From Trametes villosa (Eukaryota > Basidiomycota > Agaricomycetes > Polyporales > Polyporaceae), in the NCBI GenBank assembly GCA_002964805.2, contig PUDQ02000001.1, positions 9,076,001 to 9,140,000 of the forward strand: a DNA stretch of 64,000 nucleotides, read 5' to 3'. How positions within the stretch are numbered: position 1 is the stretch's first letter; each line of letters begins with the position of its first letter. The notes under the pieces are model-generated. The model saw nothing but the letters and a program-made list of their open reading frames with translations, did not search any database and was not told where the DNA came from. The position numbers and the translations under genes are program-made. Positions 36,958 through 48,339 of this stretch are shown here, in pieces.

Positions 36958-37634
36958 TTTTTGGTTGTTTCGGAAGACAAAGAACCACAGGCTCTATCGG
37001 TTCACGAGGTACATCTTCCGGTTTCATAACGTAGAGAGGTTCATGTTGATCGAGCGAGGATAGGCTGCAGAAGCGTTCAGTCCAAACCCCGGGTTGCACC
37101 GAGTTCGTCTTCAGCCCAAAATATACCTGCTAACTATGGTGAGCTTGATTGTCGTCATTTCCAGTGTGTTGCACGTGCATCGCATGTGGGGACTGTTCTT
37201 CTGCGCCATGTTCACCCTACCATATGCGGGCTCTAAAGGCAGTTTCCAGTTTGCCCGTTCCGTAGTCGCCGCGGTGAGTCTCCGTCCACCACGAGGGACA
37301 CTGCGTAACGGGCACACACCCAAGCGGCACGGTGGCCGCGACGACCAGTGTACGGAAGGGTCAGACCCTTGGATCTCCTATTCAGCTACTGCACGTTCTC
37401 GGGGTCGTTGCGAGATGGAACCGCTCATACTCCGCTTTGCAGCGGTCACCAGAGTGTGCGGGGGCTTCTTGTCGTCCACCGTGCGTCTTACATGCACCCA
37501 AGGGCGCGACAAGGTGCCGTGTTTTCTTCGATCGTGCTTCGTACGTCCACCACCCATATGCGACGAGATGATCGTGTGTTTCGCTCGTCTTTACCTTGGA
37601 CATAGGCCTTCCCCATCACATGTGGCCGCGGTAC
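36958..37634. other. Gene-free stretch between the two EF-hand paralogues
   Basis: About 0.7 kb. An open frame on plus (from 37094) has hydrophobic residues at its start but no recognisable protein and mixed codon use. I treat it as promoter and 3' UTR sequence. Confidence 0.35.
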
Positions 37635-37640
37635 TATAAA
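37635..37640 (+). promoter_or_regulatory. TATA box of EF-hand paralogue 2
   Basis: TATAAA, 60 bp upstream of the ATG at 37700. No counterpart was noticed before paralogue 1, so the two copies may be regulated differently. Confidence 0.6.
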
Positions 37641-37699
37641 GGTCTGTAGCCAGTTGGGGCCTGAGTATCGACACTGGCCTATTCCCCGACGATTGAACA

Positions 37700-40600
37700 A
37701 TGGAGTACATCTCGTCCTTGTTTGGCTCAGCCACCGACGTGGTCATTCAGAAGGCTGTCGAAAGCATCAGTACGTCATCTACTACGTCTTCGCTGACATT
37801 GTCGCCAAGCTATCTGACGAGGCATTGCACAGAGAAGCTAGAACCTGAGGCGGAAGCAGAGATCGAGGACCTTGGACGGATGCTGGACAGGCTCAAAGGT
37901 GAGCAGTCTTGCTGTCAATTGTTCTCATCAGACGCCTTTGACCTCGGAGCAGACATACACGTCAAGCATGATATGAACGAGATGGCGACCAAGGTCCTGC
38001 GCGGCACGAGTAAGATAATGGCTTTCGTCAAGAATGTTGCGAAGGTCCATCCAGCGGCACAGGTATGCTATCGATATCACTTGTAGCAGGAAGGGTCGCA
38101 CTCACGCATTGCTAGGCGGTGGTCACGGTGATATCTGTGCGTCATCCCCTAGACGTACTTACGAGGTGGACGAGGTTCTTACTGAGTCGTGACTCTTAGG
38201 GTGCCGTCGATCTCGAGGTGCAGCATCGAGAGAACAGTGCGCAGATTGCGGTGGTCCACGCAGCAATGGTGCGTCGCGCTCATGCTCCACAGATGTGCAC
38301 GTATTTATGATGATCTTTCAGGCAAAGACCGTGCTTCATATGAGCCTGTTTCTTACCCGGATCCCGTCGCAAGATGAGACACGACTCAACAAGGCTATCG
38401 GCACCTTGTTCTCAAGCATTGCTGATACTATCTACAAATTCAGTACGCTGTCCACTCACGAGAGCGGTACTGGTTTAACGTGTATACCCTCATAGCCCAC
38501 TTTGTTGAGTACGTGTCAGTAGTACACGTACAAGAGATTTATTCACCGGGCTGTGCAGTACGTACCACACCCACCACTTCCAAAGGACAGGTTCGTGCGA
38601 CCCCTCACTACATCTGACGCTGCGATGACCTAATGATCCACCCCAGTGAAAGTCCTCTTCGCGCATTTGCACAAGACGAAAATAAAAGAATTCGAGGAGC
38701 AGTTCCAAGCCCACAGAAATGATATGGACGATATATACAAGTCTGTCACTCAGGTGCAACTCACAACTGTAGTCCTGAATACAAAGACGATCCTCGCCAA
38801 GCTCAACGAGAAGCGCGATCCCCGAACGCAGGAGGCAGAGGACTACATCGCCGAGAACGGCGGGGCGGATGTAGTCATGAAGGTGCGCAGTTCTTCTTTT
38901 CTTCTCCCCGTGCGCCCAGCGTAACCCGTAACCCGCCCCAGGACCCCAAGCATGTCGACGAAGTTGCCAAGCGCTTGTCGGAGAAAGCTACGCACGGCAT
39001 GAAGAACATCCTCCAAGCCGGCTTTGACGAGCTCTTGTGGAGACATCTGTACGTCCAGTGGCAAAAACGCACCCGCTCCTGGCTCATTGCCGGCTGTATG
39101 GATGGCAGACCTGTGTTCGACATGAGGTATAAGACTCGCCAGACGTTCCATGCGATCTCCGAGAGACTCGCTTTGATGCATGTGCGTCGGGCGATAGGCG
39201 TGCCCATCTTGCCTGTATCCTAAATACTTACCTTGCACTAGCTGAAGTCTGACTCTCATCACGCCGACCTCATCAAGGATGCCGAGTTCCGGAAACTTTG
39301 GCAAGGTAAATAACATCGCGCTTTTGTGGTAGCCTTCGATTGCTGATACTCTCCAACAGATAACGTACGCCGTAGCGCCCCTGAAGAACTTAGGACCAGT
39401 GTATGCTGATGTTGTCATTTTCATAGCAATGGCGCTTTACCGTGAAGTGTCGAGTCTTCGTGGAAGGTCAGCCTAAATCGCTCAATCTCGATCTCTCGTT
39501 GACGCCCTGCCTGTAGGGATCCACGAGCACTACTACCGCAGACTGCGCGACGAAGCGGTTGCAAATGACGATGATTGGACGCTAGAGTTCTTCTCCCGTT
39601 CGATGTGTGAGTAGTTCTCCCTCTCTTAACACTGATGACTTACTATTGTAAACGCTATGGACAGATCATTCTGCCATCGGCGACGTGATAGACGAAGACG
39701 GGAGCGGGCACCTTACCACCCTCGAGTTGGACACGTTCCTGACCGCGGAGAATCGTCGACGTCCAGACTGGACGAATCCACAGTGGTTCGCATTGTAAGT
39801 CACATCGGTTTCACCGCCTGATACAGTCAGGCTCACAGGACTTCAGCTGGGCTTGCGGGTGGTACAACAACAACGCATGGCAAGTCACATTTGTGCCCTC
39901 TTACGTCGCGCCGCCTAGTCCTCACATACTGATAGGTACTATGGCGAGATCGATACCAAGATGAAAGAGCTGGAGAGCTCTATCCAGGGCGCGGACATGC
40001 AACCGTCCGAGGCCTGGGATCTGCTGACCGGCATCCTCCGTCACCTGAAACCTCTCATCCTTGTGGCAGATGTGGAGGATTTCTCTGGGGTCATCGCCGT
40101 CCCCAACCAGCTGCGCCGGCTTCAAGAAGAGTTTCGCCAGTTCGAAGAGAGCGCGATCAATGGCCAGCTCCAGAAGTTTGGTGTTCGTCTGGTGGATAAG
40201 ACATCCCTCATGGCCGTCGTCCAAGACTCCCGCATAGAGCTTGTACGTCTTCCCCTTCCTCTGTTCGCCTCTTTCCGCGTCTGACTGGGATGGGTAGCAC
40301 ATGATGCCCCTGTTGTACATCCTCACGAAGCGCCTCCACGAACTCGTCACGAAGATAATGGGGCAGAATTGCCAGCACGTTCACCGCGACGATCTCGCCC
40401 TGATCGAGGAGCTTGCGACGTCCTTCATCTCTATCTTCGTCGCTTTCGACGGTCGGCTGCGCGATCTAGAGCGTGGGTGGCGCTTCGAGGCGAAGAACAC
40501 CGGCCTGCAGGTCAGTCGCTACGCGGACGGGCTCTTCAAGAAGTACTACGAGACAGTAAACACCATCTATGGGTATGTCTTGAGCCACGTCACTGATTTG

Positions 40601-41210
40601 GCCTCCCGACAGCCGTGGAACTACCGCGGGGCATACGAGGGCCTGTGCGAGTCCCTCTTCGGTACCCACAGCACGCTGCCAAACCACCTCAGGCCAGCGT
40701 TCCGCCCCCTGGCTGCGGTCAGTATTCACTCTGCCTTCTCTTAGAAGCTGACAATGCTTAACTCCTCATGCGTGGAACGCACAGGCACCCGTGGACCAGA
40801 TGACCGCCATCAACCTGACGCTGCAGGCGCTAGATCGGCGCCTCAGCATGCTAGACCAGAAGATGGACGGCCTGAAGCTGCAGGTCGACAAGTTGCAGGC
40901 GGACAATGCGCAGGCGGATCGCTTCTTCGTCGTCATGCTACGCCGTCTACGGGTTCTGCTCGCTCGGAAGGATCGATCGAAGGACCAGGCGAAGGACCAG
41001 GTGGAGGATCAGTCGAAGGACCAGTCGAAGGACCAGCCTAAAGATGAGCGCAAAGACCAGTCCAAGAAACAATCACAGAAGGGACAACCGAAGGCCGTCC
41101 AGTCCAAGGACCAGCCGAAGGACCAACCGAAGGATCTCCCGAAGGACCCCTCGAAGGAGAAAGGGGCGAAGGCTGCTTCCGTCACGACTTCTACTACCTT
41201 GGTCTCTTAG
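37700..41210 (+). CDS. EF-hand protein with NLR-adaptor-like helical N-terminus and KDQ-repeat tail (tandem paralogue 2)
   Basis: Same domain order and largely the same intron positions as the gene at 33528. Start MEYISSLFGSATDVVIQKAV, then KLEPEAEAEIEDLGRMLDRL, MNEMATKVLRGTSKIMAFVK, KVHPAAQ, VDLEVQHRENSAQIAVVHAA, FEEQFQAHRNDMDDIYKSVT, KRLSEKATHGMKNILQAGFD, and an EF-hand loop DEDGSGHLTTLE at 39691-39726 followed by DWTNPQWFALWACGWYNNNA. The C-terminal domain repeats the paralogue: LKPLILVADVEDFSGVIAVP, LQEEFRQFEESAINGQLQKF, HMMPLLYILTKRLHELVTKI and RGWRFEAKNTGLQVSRYADG. Unlike paralogue 1 it then has a coiled coil (MTAINLTLQALDRRLSMLDQ with KMDGLKLQVDKLQADNAQ) and a long charged tail of SKDQ/PKDQ repeats, ending TTSTTLVS at 41210. 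Function unknown; a calcium-responsive scaffold or defence protein is a guess. Confidence 0.8.
39691..39726 (+). other. EF-hand calcium-binding loop of paralogue 2
   Basis: Loop DEDGSGHLTTLE. Positions 1, 3, 5 and 12 are D, D, S and E, with Gly at 6; position 7 is His and position 8 Leu. Probably still calcium-binding. Confidence 0.7.
40974..41160 (+). repeat. Coding minisatellite for the KDQ-rich tail
   Basis: Repeated 12-nt units around tcgaaggaccag and ccgaaggaccag encode SKDQ, AKDQ, PKDQ and VEDQ units, with some drift to KDER, KKQS, KDLP and KDPS. Such arrays expand and contract easily, so length should vary between strains. Confidence 0.8.
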
Positions 41211-41424
41211 TCCCCTATCTGTATCCCCATCGAATCGGACTCGTAGCGCATCTTGTTCATCTCCATGTAACATATTCGGAACCTTCTTGCAGCGCGGATG
41301 TACCTCTCACGCAGTTTCAATACCAGTCGATCCGAGAATAGTGGTGCGTTCTGGCCGTAACCTGCTACAAGAGTGTCTACAAAGAGTGGTGGCGTGTCCG
41401 TATATCCGAGCCAACAGTTCAGGG

Positions 41425-42680
41425 TCAAGAATCCGACGAGCGCATAGCGATCAGCACGCCCTCGTACACCGCCCACCCGATCGCCGAGCTGAAGATCTTC
41501 CGCGACATCCGCAACGTCGCCCCGTCGAAGAATCCCGCCATGCCGCGTTGCTTCGCGGGAAACACTTCAGTCCTACTTTATATATGTGAACAGACGGGGG
41601 GAAGCTCACCCGGAATATCGCGCTGACGGTGCTGAGCAGCCCGCGATACTTGGCCTCGGAGCGGACCTGCATCTTCGTCTTCAAGACGTCAAACGGCTGC
41701 GTCGCAAGCGTCGCGAGCGCACCCGCCGACGCAGCCGATATCGAGTTCACCGCTGCAGCGGTCGACACAGGTATTGGAATCGCCGCCGCATTGGGCGCCG
41801 AAGATACCGCGTTCGCTGGGAGCATAGTCAGCCACGACGATGATTGAACGCGTCTAAGACGCGGAAACCGGGATGATGACTCACACATGGTGGTCTTGAT
41901 GTGTTCGTAGAATACTACGAAGATGCCCGCGTACGGCGCGTCGCGGAGCGACGACGCGACTGCGCCTCGGAAGACCTCGGAGGGCCCGGCGCGCATTATG
42001 CCCATGAACGCCTGGGGAAGCGAATTATACGAGTAGTACGAGCTCTGCAGCAAGGCGTTAGCACTCGGGAGGCGAAACGAGGAAATGATAGAGTCATACC
42101 TCATAGCGAGCCTTTAAGACTGAGACGGGGTTGAGCATGAACCCGACGGCCACGCGAGTTACAGCGCCGGCAAGGAGGTTCCCTTGCGGGGTCAACTTCG
42201 GCAGCGTTGACGTGGAGTACGTAGACGCGGATGGCGCGCGTAAAGGCGCGAAGTATGGCGACGTGGCGAGGAACGCGCGGAACTGGTTGAGACCCGTGAA
42301 GTAGAGCGCGACCCCGGGGACGTTCCTCAAGAGTGAGGCCGTAGTACCCCTCCATAGGCCAAGGAAGCCATTCGAGTGAACGATGTCGCGTGCAGTCCGG
42401 AAGATGAGGGTGGACTGGGGGGAGAGAGGGGAGTGCTTGAGCTTGTTCAGCTGGTCCGGCTGTTGTATACGCGTCTTGAGAAGGTCAACTAACAGACAGG
42501 GAGAAGGTCATTACTGCATTGCGGAATATATCATGAGAAAGTGGTTAACATGGTTGCAGTATTATCGTCGACGCGAAGCCCGAGAGGGCACCTGGAACAT
42601 GCCCGGTCAACCGTCTCGAATTAAGTACACAGCATGTTGAATGACGTACCTGACATGAGGTGCTGGCTGACATTGTTCAT
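41425..42680 (-). CDS. HEM25: Mitochondrial glycine carrier HEM25 (SLC25A38 family)
   Basis: Inner-membrane carrier that brings glycine into mitochondria for 5-aminolevulinate and heme synthesis. The start at 42680 gives MNNVSQHLMSGALSGFASTI, then ILQPFDLLKTRIQQPDQLNK (first Px(D/E)xx(K/R) motif, QPFDLLKTR), GLWRGTTASLLRNVPGVALY, LLAGAVTRVAVGFMLNPVSV and LKARYE (second motif), IMRAGPSEVFRGAVASSLRD, APYAGIFVVFYEHIK, and GALATLATQPFDVLKTKMQV (third motif). It ends FFDGATLRMSRKIFSSAIGW and AVYEGVLIAMR. All three repeats of the SLC25 fold are present, and the APYAGIFVVFYE and ML-P-VSVLKARYE forms are typical of SLC25A38. Short introns include one inside the first carrier motif. It converges with EF-hand paralogue 2 and diverges from TCF25. 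Confidence 0.92.
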
Positions 42681-42995
42681 ATATGACCTCGAGGTATCCA
42701 CCAGCTATCTGCTTCAATTCTCCTGAGCAGACTGCGCAAACCACCAGGAAGAGAACGACGAGGGAAGGGTGAGAGCGAAGCTGGGACTTGGGAGTTTCGG
42801 GAGAGGAGGAGGATTTCGTAGGCGCTCGAGGCTCGAGCCGCCTTCCGGCGAGTCCGGGCCGCACTCCGCCCGGCTACTAAACGCTGAGCGCTTATGCGGT
42901 AATTATCCACTGAACTCGGAGCCGGGCTCGTCGTGACTTCATCCTCTTCCACTCTCACCTCCTCTACGAACTGGTGCTGTTCGCGAACTCTCGCC
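42681..42995. promoter_or_regulatory. Divergent promoter region HEM25 / TCF25
   Basis: 315 bp between opposed ATGs. No clear TATA box. Both promoters inferred from position. Confidence 0.45.
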
Positions 42996-45884
42996 ATGCC
43001 TCCAAGACTCAACAAGCGGCAGCTGCGAGAGCAGGAAGAGCTCCAAGCACTGAAGATTGATGACAAAAAAGACGCCGAGGGGCAATCGGAGGGCAGCTCG
43101 CCCGTTTCGCCTGTGGCTCCTCCGAAGGTAGCAGTGGGCGGGTTTGCGGCGGTAAGCATGAAATGTCACTTAGAAGTACGGCGCGTGTAACTGAATTTTG
43201 TCACAGCTGATGGCAGAAGATGAGGATGAGAGCAGCGAGGAAGAGGCGCACACGAGATCCTCCAAGTCCAAGAAGGCTCGTGAGCGTTTTCCGTCGGCCT
43301 ACATGAACCCCTGTTCACACATGCCAGCAGAAGAAAAAGAAGAAGAAGGCCGCTCCTACCACCAATGTTGCCCCTTCCACTGCCCCAGAAAGCCACACAC
43401 CGGAGCCTGCCCAGGAAGCTGCAGCGTCTCGCGATTCCCCCGCGCCGTCCGGCCCATCCAAGAAGGAGCGCAAGGCGCTGAAGAAACAAAAAGCAAAGGA
43501 GAAGCAGAAGGATGACATGGACGATGTCGACAAGGCGCTGGCTGAGCTCTCGCTCAAGTACCCGGACCTCAAGCAGCAGCTCGCGACCTCGGCAGCTGCG
43601 GGGTCTTCTCCTGCTGCGGCACGCTCTCTAGCGGCACTGCTTGCGGTCTCCGTGCAACATCTCGACAGTGAAGCTGAGTTACGCAAGTTCTTTGGCTCGA
43701 AGGTCATCTCTACCGCCAAGTCGGGGTCTTCGTCTGGATCTGCGCGACAGTCCGTCCTCCAGCGATCGAATCTCACCAGACCACAATCGTCATGGTGGCC
43801 TGCCCAACTACGTGAGGGCCTCTCGGTCCGTCCATTAAATGCGGAGGAACTCGACGCGAGTCTTCGGCGGCATGCGTGGCAACCATTGCACGGGGAGAAG
43901 GTATGGACGGTTGAGTATAGCAAGAAGTACCGTGCTGTTACCTTCGAATTCATACGCACCGTTTTGTCCGGAGGTGAGCCTCATCCTTCGGTGCTAATGA
44001 TCTAAGATCTAACTGTGGCCTCAGATCCGGAGGGATTCTATCAACTACTTCGAGTTTTGCCATATCACGCAGACACGCTGCTGCAGCTCTCCGAGGTATA
44101 CCACCACCGAGAAGGTCAGCCAAGGTGTCCTCAAGAACCCCCACGCAACCTGACCGCATCCCGTAGAACACAGCACAGCAGCAGACTTCGTCGATCGCGC
44201 ACTGTTCACCTATGAACGCGCATTCGTGGGAGCTTTCAACTTCACCAGCGGGGCCAACCGGCTCGACTTCGACCATGTCGAGAACCGCCCGTTCTTCCTC
44301 GCACTTCATCGACAAATCACGTACGTATTCGCATTGCCCCAGCGCGCACTCTGCTCACTTCCGTTACAGCGACCTGCAGCGTCGAGGTTGCGTTCGCACG
44401 GCATTCGAGTTCGCACGGCTATTGTATGCGCTCGACCCATGGAGCGACCCTCACGGCGCGATTCTCCACCTCGAGTACCTTGCTGTCAAGACCGGGATGA
44501 CGCAGTGGCTGATCGACCTCTGGGACCTCTTTGAGCCTGACGTTGAGAAGGAGCTCAAGGACGGGAAATCACCCTATCTGAGACGATTGGTACCGAATAT
44601 TCTGCCAGGCGTGGCGTACTCCCGAGCTCTCGCGCTCTTCATTCGCGAAGAGAGCTCACACGATCAGGTAAGGCAGTAACTACCAATTCGGTTTGCTCAA
44701 GCTGACGATGGGCAGACACATGAACGGAGCACCGAAGCCTTGAAGGATGCGATTCGCAAGTTCCCTCCGGTGGTTCCTATATTGGCTGACAAGGCGGATA
44801 TCTCGTTGAGCGGTGACATTCGCGGGCATCCAGCATTCAGGATCCATCCCGACGCTAGGTCCGCTTCGATATGTTTCCTGCACATGTTCACAACTAACCC
44901 TCCGTTTCTAGTATGCTCCTTTCCGACAGCCACGCCATCTTCCACCTACTCTCCCACCTCTACGCGCAACGCGCATCCGCCCTCTGGAAACCCGCCCCCC
45001 GCGCGACCTGGTTCGCGCAAACCGTCGCCTCCGTCTACACCACCCTCCCCACCGCCTCCCCCGCGCCGCCCAAGCTCTTCTTCACACGCTTCGAGACGCC
45101 CGCGCTCGCCTGGTCGATCTACCGGCACATCCTCGTGAACGAGCCGTCCTGCCGGAACCTCTTCCCCTTCCTCCCGCGCACCATCCTCGACGCGCGCCAC
45201 CTCGCGTGCGACCCGCTCCCGCCCGCGACGCGCGCGAGCGAGTACGACGGCGCGTTCTTCCGCGGCGTCGAGGACGTGCTCGCGGCGCGCCCGCGCTCGC
45301 GCCGCCAGGAGGCGCGCCTGCTCGAGCGCCTCGTGCCCGACGGTGCGCTGCGCGGGCAGCTGCTCGATATGTGGAACGCGCACCCTGGCCTTGCGCAGCG
45401 CTTCCCGGGGGGCATCGTCCAGTTTGCGCAGGTCGCGGAGCAGATGCCGGAGGTGCTCGAGGACATGATGGTTGCGCTGGCTGGCGCGGGGGCGGATGCG
45501 CCGCAGCAGCGAGAAGGCGAGATGCCTGGGGGCCTGCCTGGAGGGAACTTTATGGTGAACTTTGTCGACCCGGAAGACGATGAGGACGAGGACGACGTGG
45601 AGGATCTGCCTCCTCTGCCCGCGGGCAATGCAAACCAGGCCCCACGTCAGGAGCAGCCGGAGGAAGAGGATGAAGAGGATGAAGAGGAGGAGCAGGAGGT
45701 TGCGGTAAGTGCTCCAGATACCCTTCGCTGCCAGTAGCCAGCACTGACGAGATGTTCTACATAGCCGCTCCCCGTGCGCTTTGTGCGCTCGCTAGTCAGC
45801 CGCTTCTGGGGTGGAGGTGCAAACAACGCCGCCAACGAAAGCTCTGACGACGAAGAGCTGAGAGATACTGAAGGTGTAGATTGA
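42996..45884 (+). CDS. TCF25/Rqc1 family protein (ribosome quality control)
   Basis: Component of the ribosome-associated quality control complex that helps ubiquitinate stalled nascent chains with the E3 Ltn1. The start at 42996 gives MPPRLNKRQLREQEELQALK, the conserved N-terminal motif. A Lys-rich low-complexity part (SKKERKALKKQKAKEKQ) precedes the TCF25 domain: LRKFFGSKVI, WWPAQLREGLSVRPL, WTVEYSKKYRAVTFEFIRTV, DPEGFYQLLRVLPYHADTLL, AFVGAFNFTSGANRLDFDHV, ENRPFFLALHRQITDLQRRG, TAFEFARLLYALDPWSDPHG and RLVPNILPGVAYSRALALFI. The C-terminus is very acidic (EEEDEEDEEEEQEV) and ends RDTEGVD at 45884. Seven or so short introns. The order of motifs identifies the family clearly. Confidence 0.93.
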
Positions 45885-46014
45885 GCCACCACGCAGTTGT
45901 AGGAAATAGGGAAACTTGATTACGACGAGACGAAAAACCGTATGCATGTAGCCATAAATTACACTATCGTACAACAGACACCTAAGATCCCCGCAAACTG
46001 CCCCCAACTCCCGC

Positions 46015-47982
46015 TCACATATCATACGCCACTCGCGCGCCAACCCACGGGTACGGGTAGTTGTGCTGGTAGAAGTTGCGCACGGTACGACGGTCCGCAA
46101 GGCGCGGAATCGTCGCATACGAGCCCCCGAGCACGACCTGGTGCTTCCCGTCAAAGAAGTCCGACGAGTAGCCCGGGAAGATGCCCGTGCCCGCAAAGCC
46201 CGCATGCCCGTCCAGCACCGTCGCCGTCCACTCCCACACGCCGCCGTTCGAGCCGCGCGCGGGGCCGGCCGTCGCGGGCAGCGGGTGCCAGTGGCGGAAG
46301 CCGACGTTCGCGCCCTCCGCATACGCGGCCTGGTACGTGTCGAGGAAGAGGCGCAGCTCCGCCTCGGCCGGGATGCGCCCGCCCTTGTGCGCCGCGTACG
46401 CCGCGAGGTCGTCGTACGCGGTGAGCACCGGCCAGTGCCGCGCGACGCGCATCGGCACGGGCCCGTACAGCGTGCGCACGCACACCGCGCCGCCGACCTC
46501 GACCCAGCTCGGGGGCATCTCGACCTTTCCCGCGCCTGCCCCTCGCCAGAACGCCTCAAACTCGCCGTTCGTGATCGGCCGCCAGTCGACGCGGAACTGG
46601 GCGACGTGCACGGTGCGTTGAGGGGACTCGTTGTCCCATCCGAATTCGTGGTCTGCGACAGCGTGCTCGAGCTCGGGAGAGAGGTCGTCGGGCTCCTGGT
46701 CGTCATGGCCCATGACGAGATCGCAAGGGCCGAGTGTCACGGTAGGCGTCGGAGGGGCTGGGACTGCATCCCACTGGGCGGCGAGAGCTTCCCAAGGCGG
46801 GAGGGCGAAGCCTGGGGGTGGCAGGGTGCCGGTACCAGCGCGTTGAATAAGCATGTACAGCAGCGTCTGCAATAAGCGTTAGCAAACGCCCTCTTCGTCA
46901 ACACTAGAGAAGACGACGTACCTCGATATGGAACCCGTCGTGCTCAAGCACCATCATGAGCGTGCGCGCCATGCGGCGCGTCAGCGGCCTCTCGCCACTC
47001 TCCATCTCGTCATAAATCCTCTTGATAACCTTCTCCCGCACCTCATCGCGATACTCCAACACCTCCCCGAGCGCGGGCCAGTCCTCGTCCTTCTCGGGCA
47101 CCTCCGAGTGCGCATGGCACGCGTCCGGGTCGTCCACGCTCGGGTCGATCCCGCGCTCGAACGTCGTGAGGAAGTGGCGCGGGCCGACCGCGCGCGCGCG
47201 CGCGAGGCGCGAGAGCAGGATGTTCGCGAACGTCGGCAGGTGCCCGATGTAGAACAGCGGCTTGTGCCGCAGGTCGATCGGCTTCGCGTGCAGCAGCGCG
47301 GGCGGGATCATCCCCAGCGTGATCAGGTCCCACGTCGCCCACCCGCGCGCGAACTCCGCGAGCGACGGCGTGCTGAACGGGTGTGCGGTGGGATTGAGTG
47401 CGGAGGCGGGCGTGGAGGAGAGGAGCGGGTAGGTCTGCGCGGGGCGCTCGAGGATGTGGAGGGTGATGGTGGAGGAGGGGTCGGAGAGCGCGATCATGGA
47501 GCGGAGGCTGGCCTCGCAGAAGCGGTTGAGTGCGTCGGCGTGGGCGATCTACGACGCGTGAGTTGGAGCGTGGGTGGTTAGGCTAGAGAACATACCAGTT
47601 TGGTCTGGCACTCGATAGTATCGAGCGCGACGGATGCCTTCTCGTCAGTCGCCTCCAATATGGGCCGGTCGTCCTTCGACAGGTAGTATTCCACCTTGGC
47701 GCCTTCATCCTGAGCGACGACGCGCTGCCAACGCGTGTCCTCGAGAATTGACGCATCCTCTAGGATGTCTGCTGCCTGAGCAAGCAGACCCTTGACGGCA
47801 CCGGCCCCGCTAAATAACAGAGTACGGTCGCCGCTGGACTTGGCCACCGGCAGAGCCTGCAGAAACGCGACACTCGCGTCGTGCAAGACGATGCAGTAGG
47901 TGGGGCGCCCGGGCGGAGGCGTGGAAGGGGCGGTAGAGGGAGAGGAGATATCGGAAGAGGAAGAGGGCGAAGTAGAGCGCAT
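46015..47982 (-). CDS. EgtB-like sulfoxide synthase family protein (DinB_2 + FGE/SUMF domains)
   Basis: Related to the iron-dependent enzymes that join a thiol to hercynine in ergothioneine synthesis. Start MRSTSPSSSSDISSPSTAPS at 47982. The first about 140 residues (PTYCIVLHDASVAFLQALPV, LLFSGAGAVKGLLAQAADIL, LDTIECQTK) do not look like the SAM methyltransferase fused to fungal Egt1. Then the DinB_2 part: FARGWATWDLITLGMIPPAL, PIDLRHKPLFYIGHLPTFAN (first His) and TLMMVLEHDGFHIETLLYML (H-x4-H, second and third His of the iron site). The FGE-like part has NESPQRTVHVAQFRVDWRPI, TNGEFEAFW, GGRIPAEAELRLFLDTYQAA, GSNGGVWEWTATV, GYSSDFFDGKHQVVLGGSYA and the final QHNYPYPWVGARVAYDM. Two introns, near 46873-46920 and 47549-47596. 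The stop lies 130 bp from the converging TCF25 stop. Confidence 0.82.
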
Positions 47983-48339
47983 TTCGTGTCCGGCTGGTGA
48001 GTGTAGAGGTGGGGTGTTGGGAGGCGAAATTCGCACTGTGGTGAGGAGATAGGAGGCAAAGCGAGGGATTTTATAGACGGACAGGCTATGTACATGCAAG
48101 GAACCCGGACACCCTGAACTCGACTGGAGATAAAATGGGGTAGAGCCCCCGGCCAAGTGATACTCGGCCCGCGCGAATAAGACGCGAATGTTTACGCGCA
48201 CACGAAGCCCGATGAGACATCAAGGAGGTAATGGTCACGACCTCACTGGATGCGCCGAACACCAGTGCTCAGAAGCACTGACATTCTCGCACTCCATGGG
48301 GTTTGGAGGTCACTTCGATACGCAGGCCATAGTATGCGT

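Noticed and set aside
37094..37639. 181-codon open frame with hydrophobic start between the EF-hand genes
   Set aside because: No recognisable protein, no conservation evidence, overlaps the TATA box of paralogue 2.
46063..46875. 270-codon open frame on plus
   Set aside because: Antisense to the FGE domain of the EgtB-like gene, extremely Arg-rich, no family.
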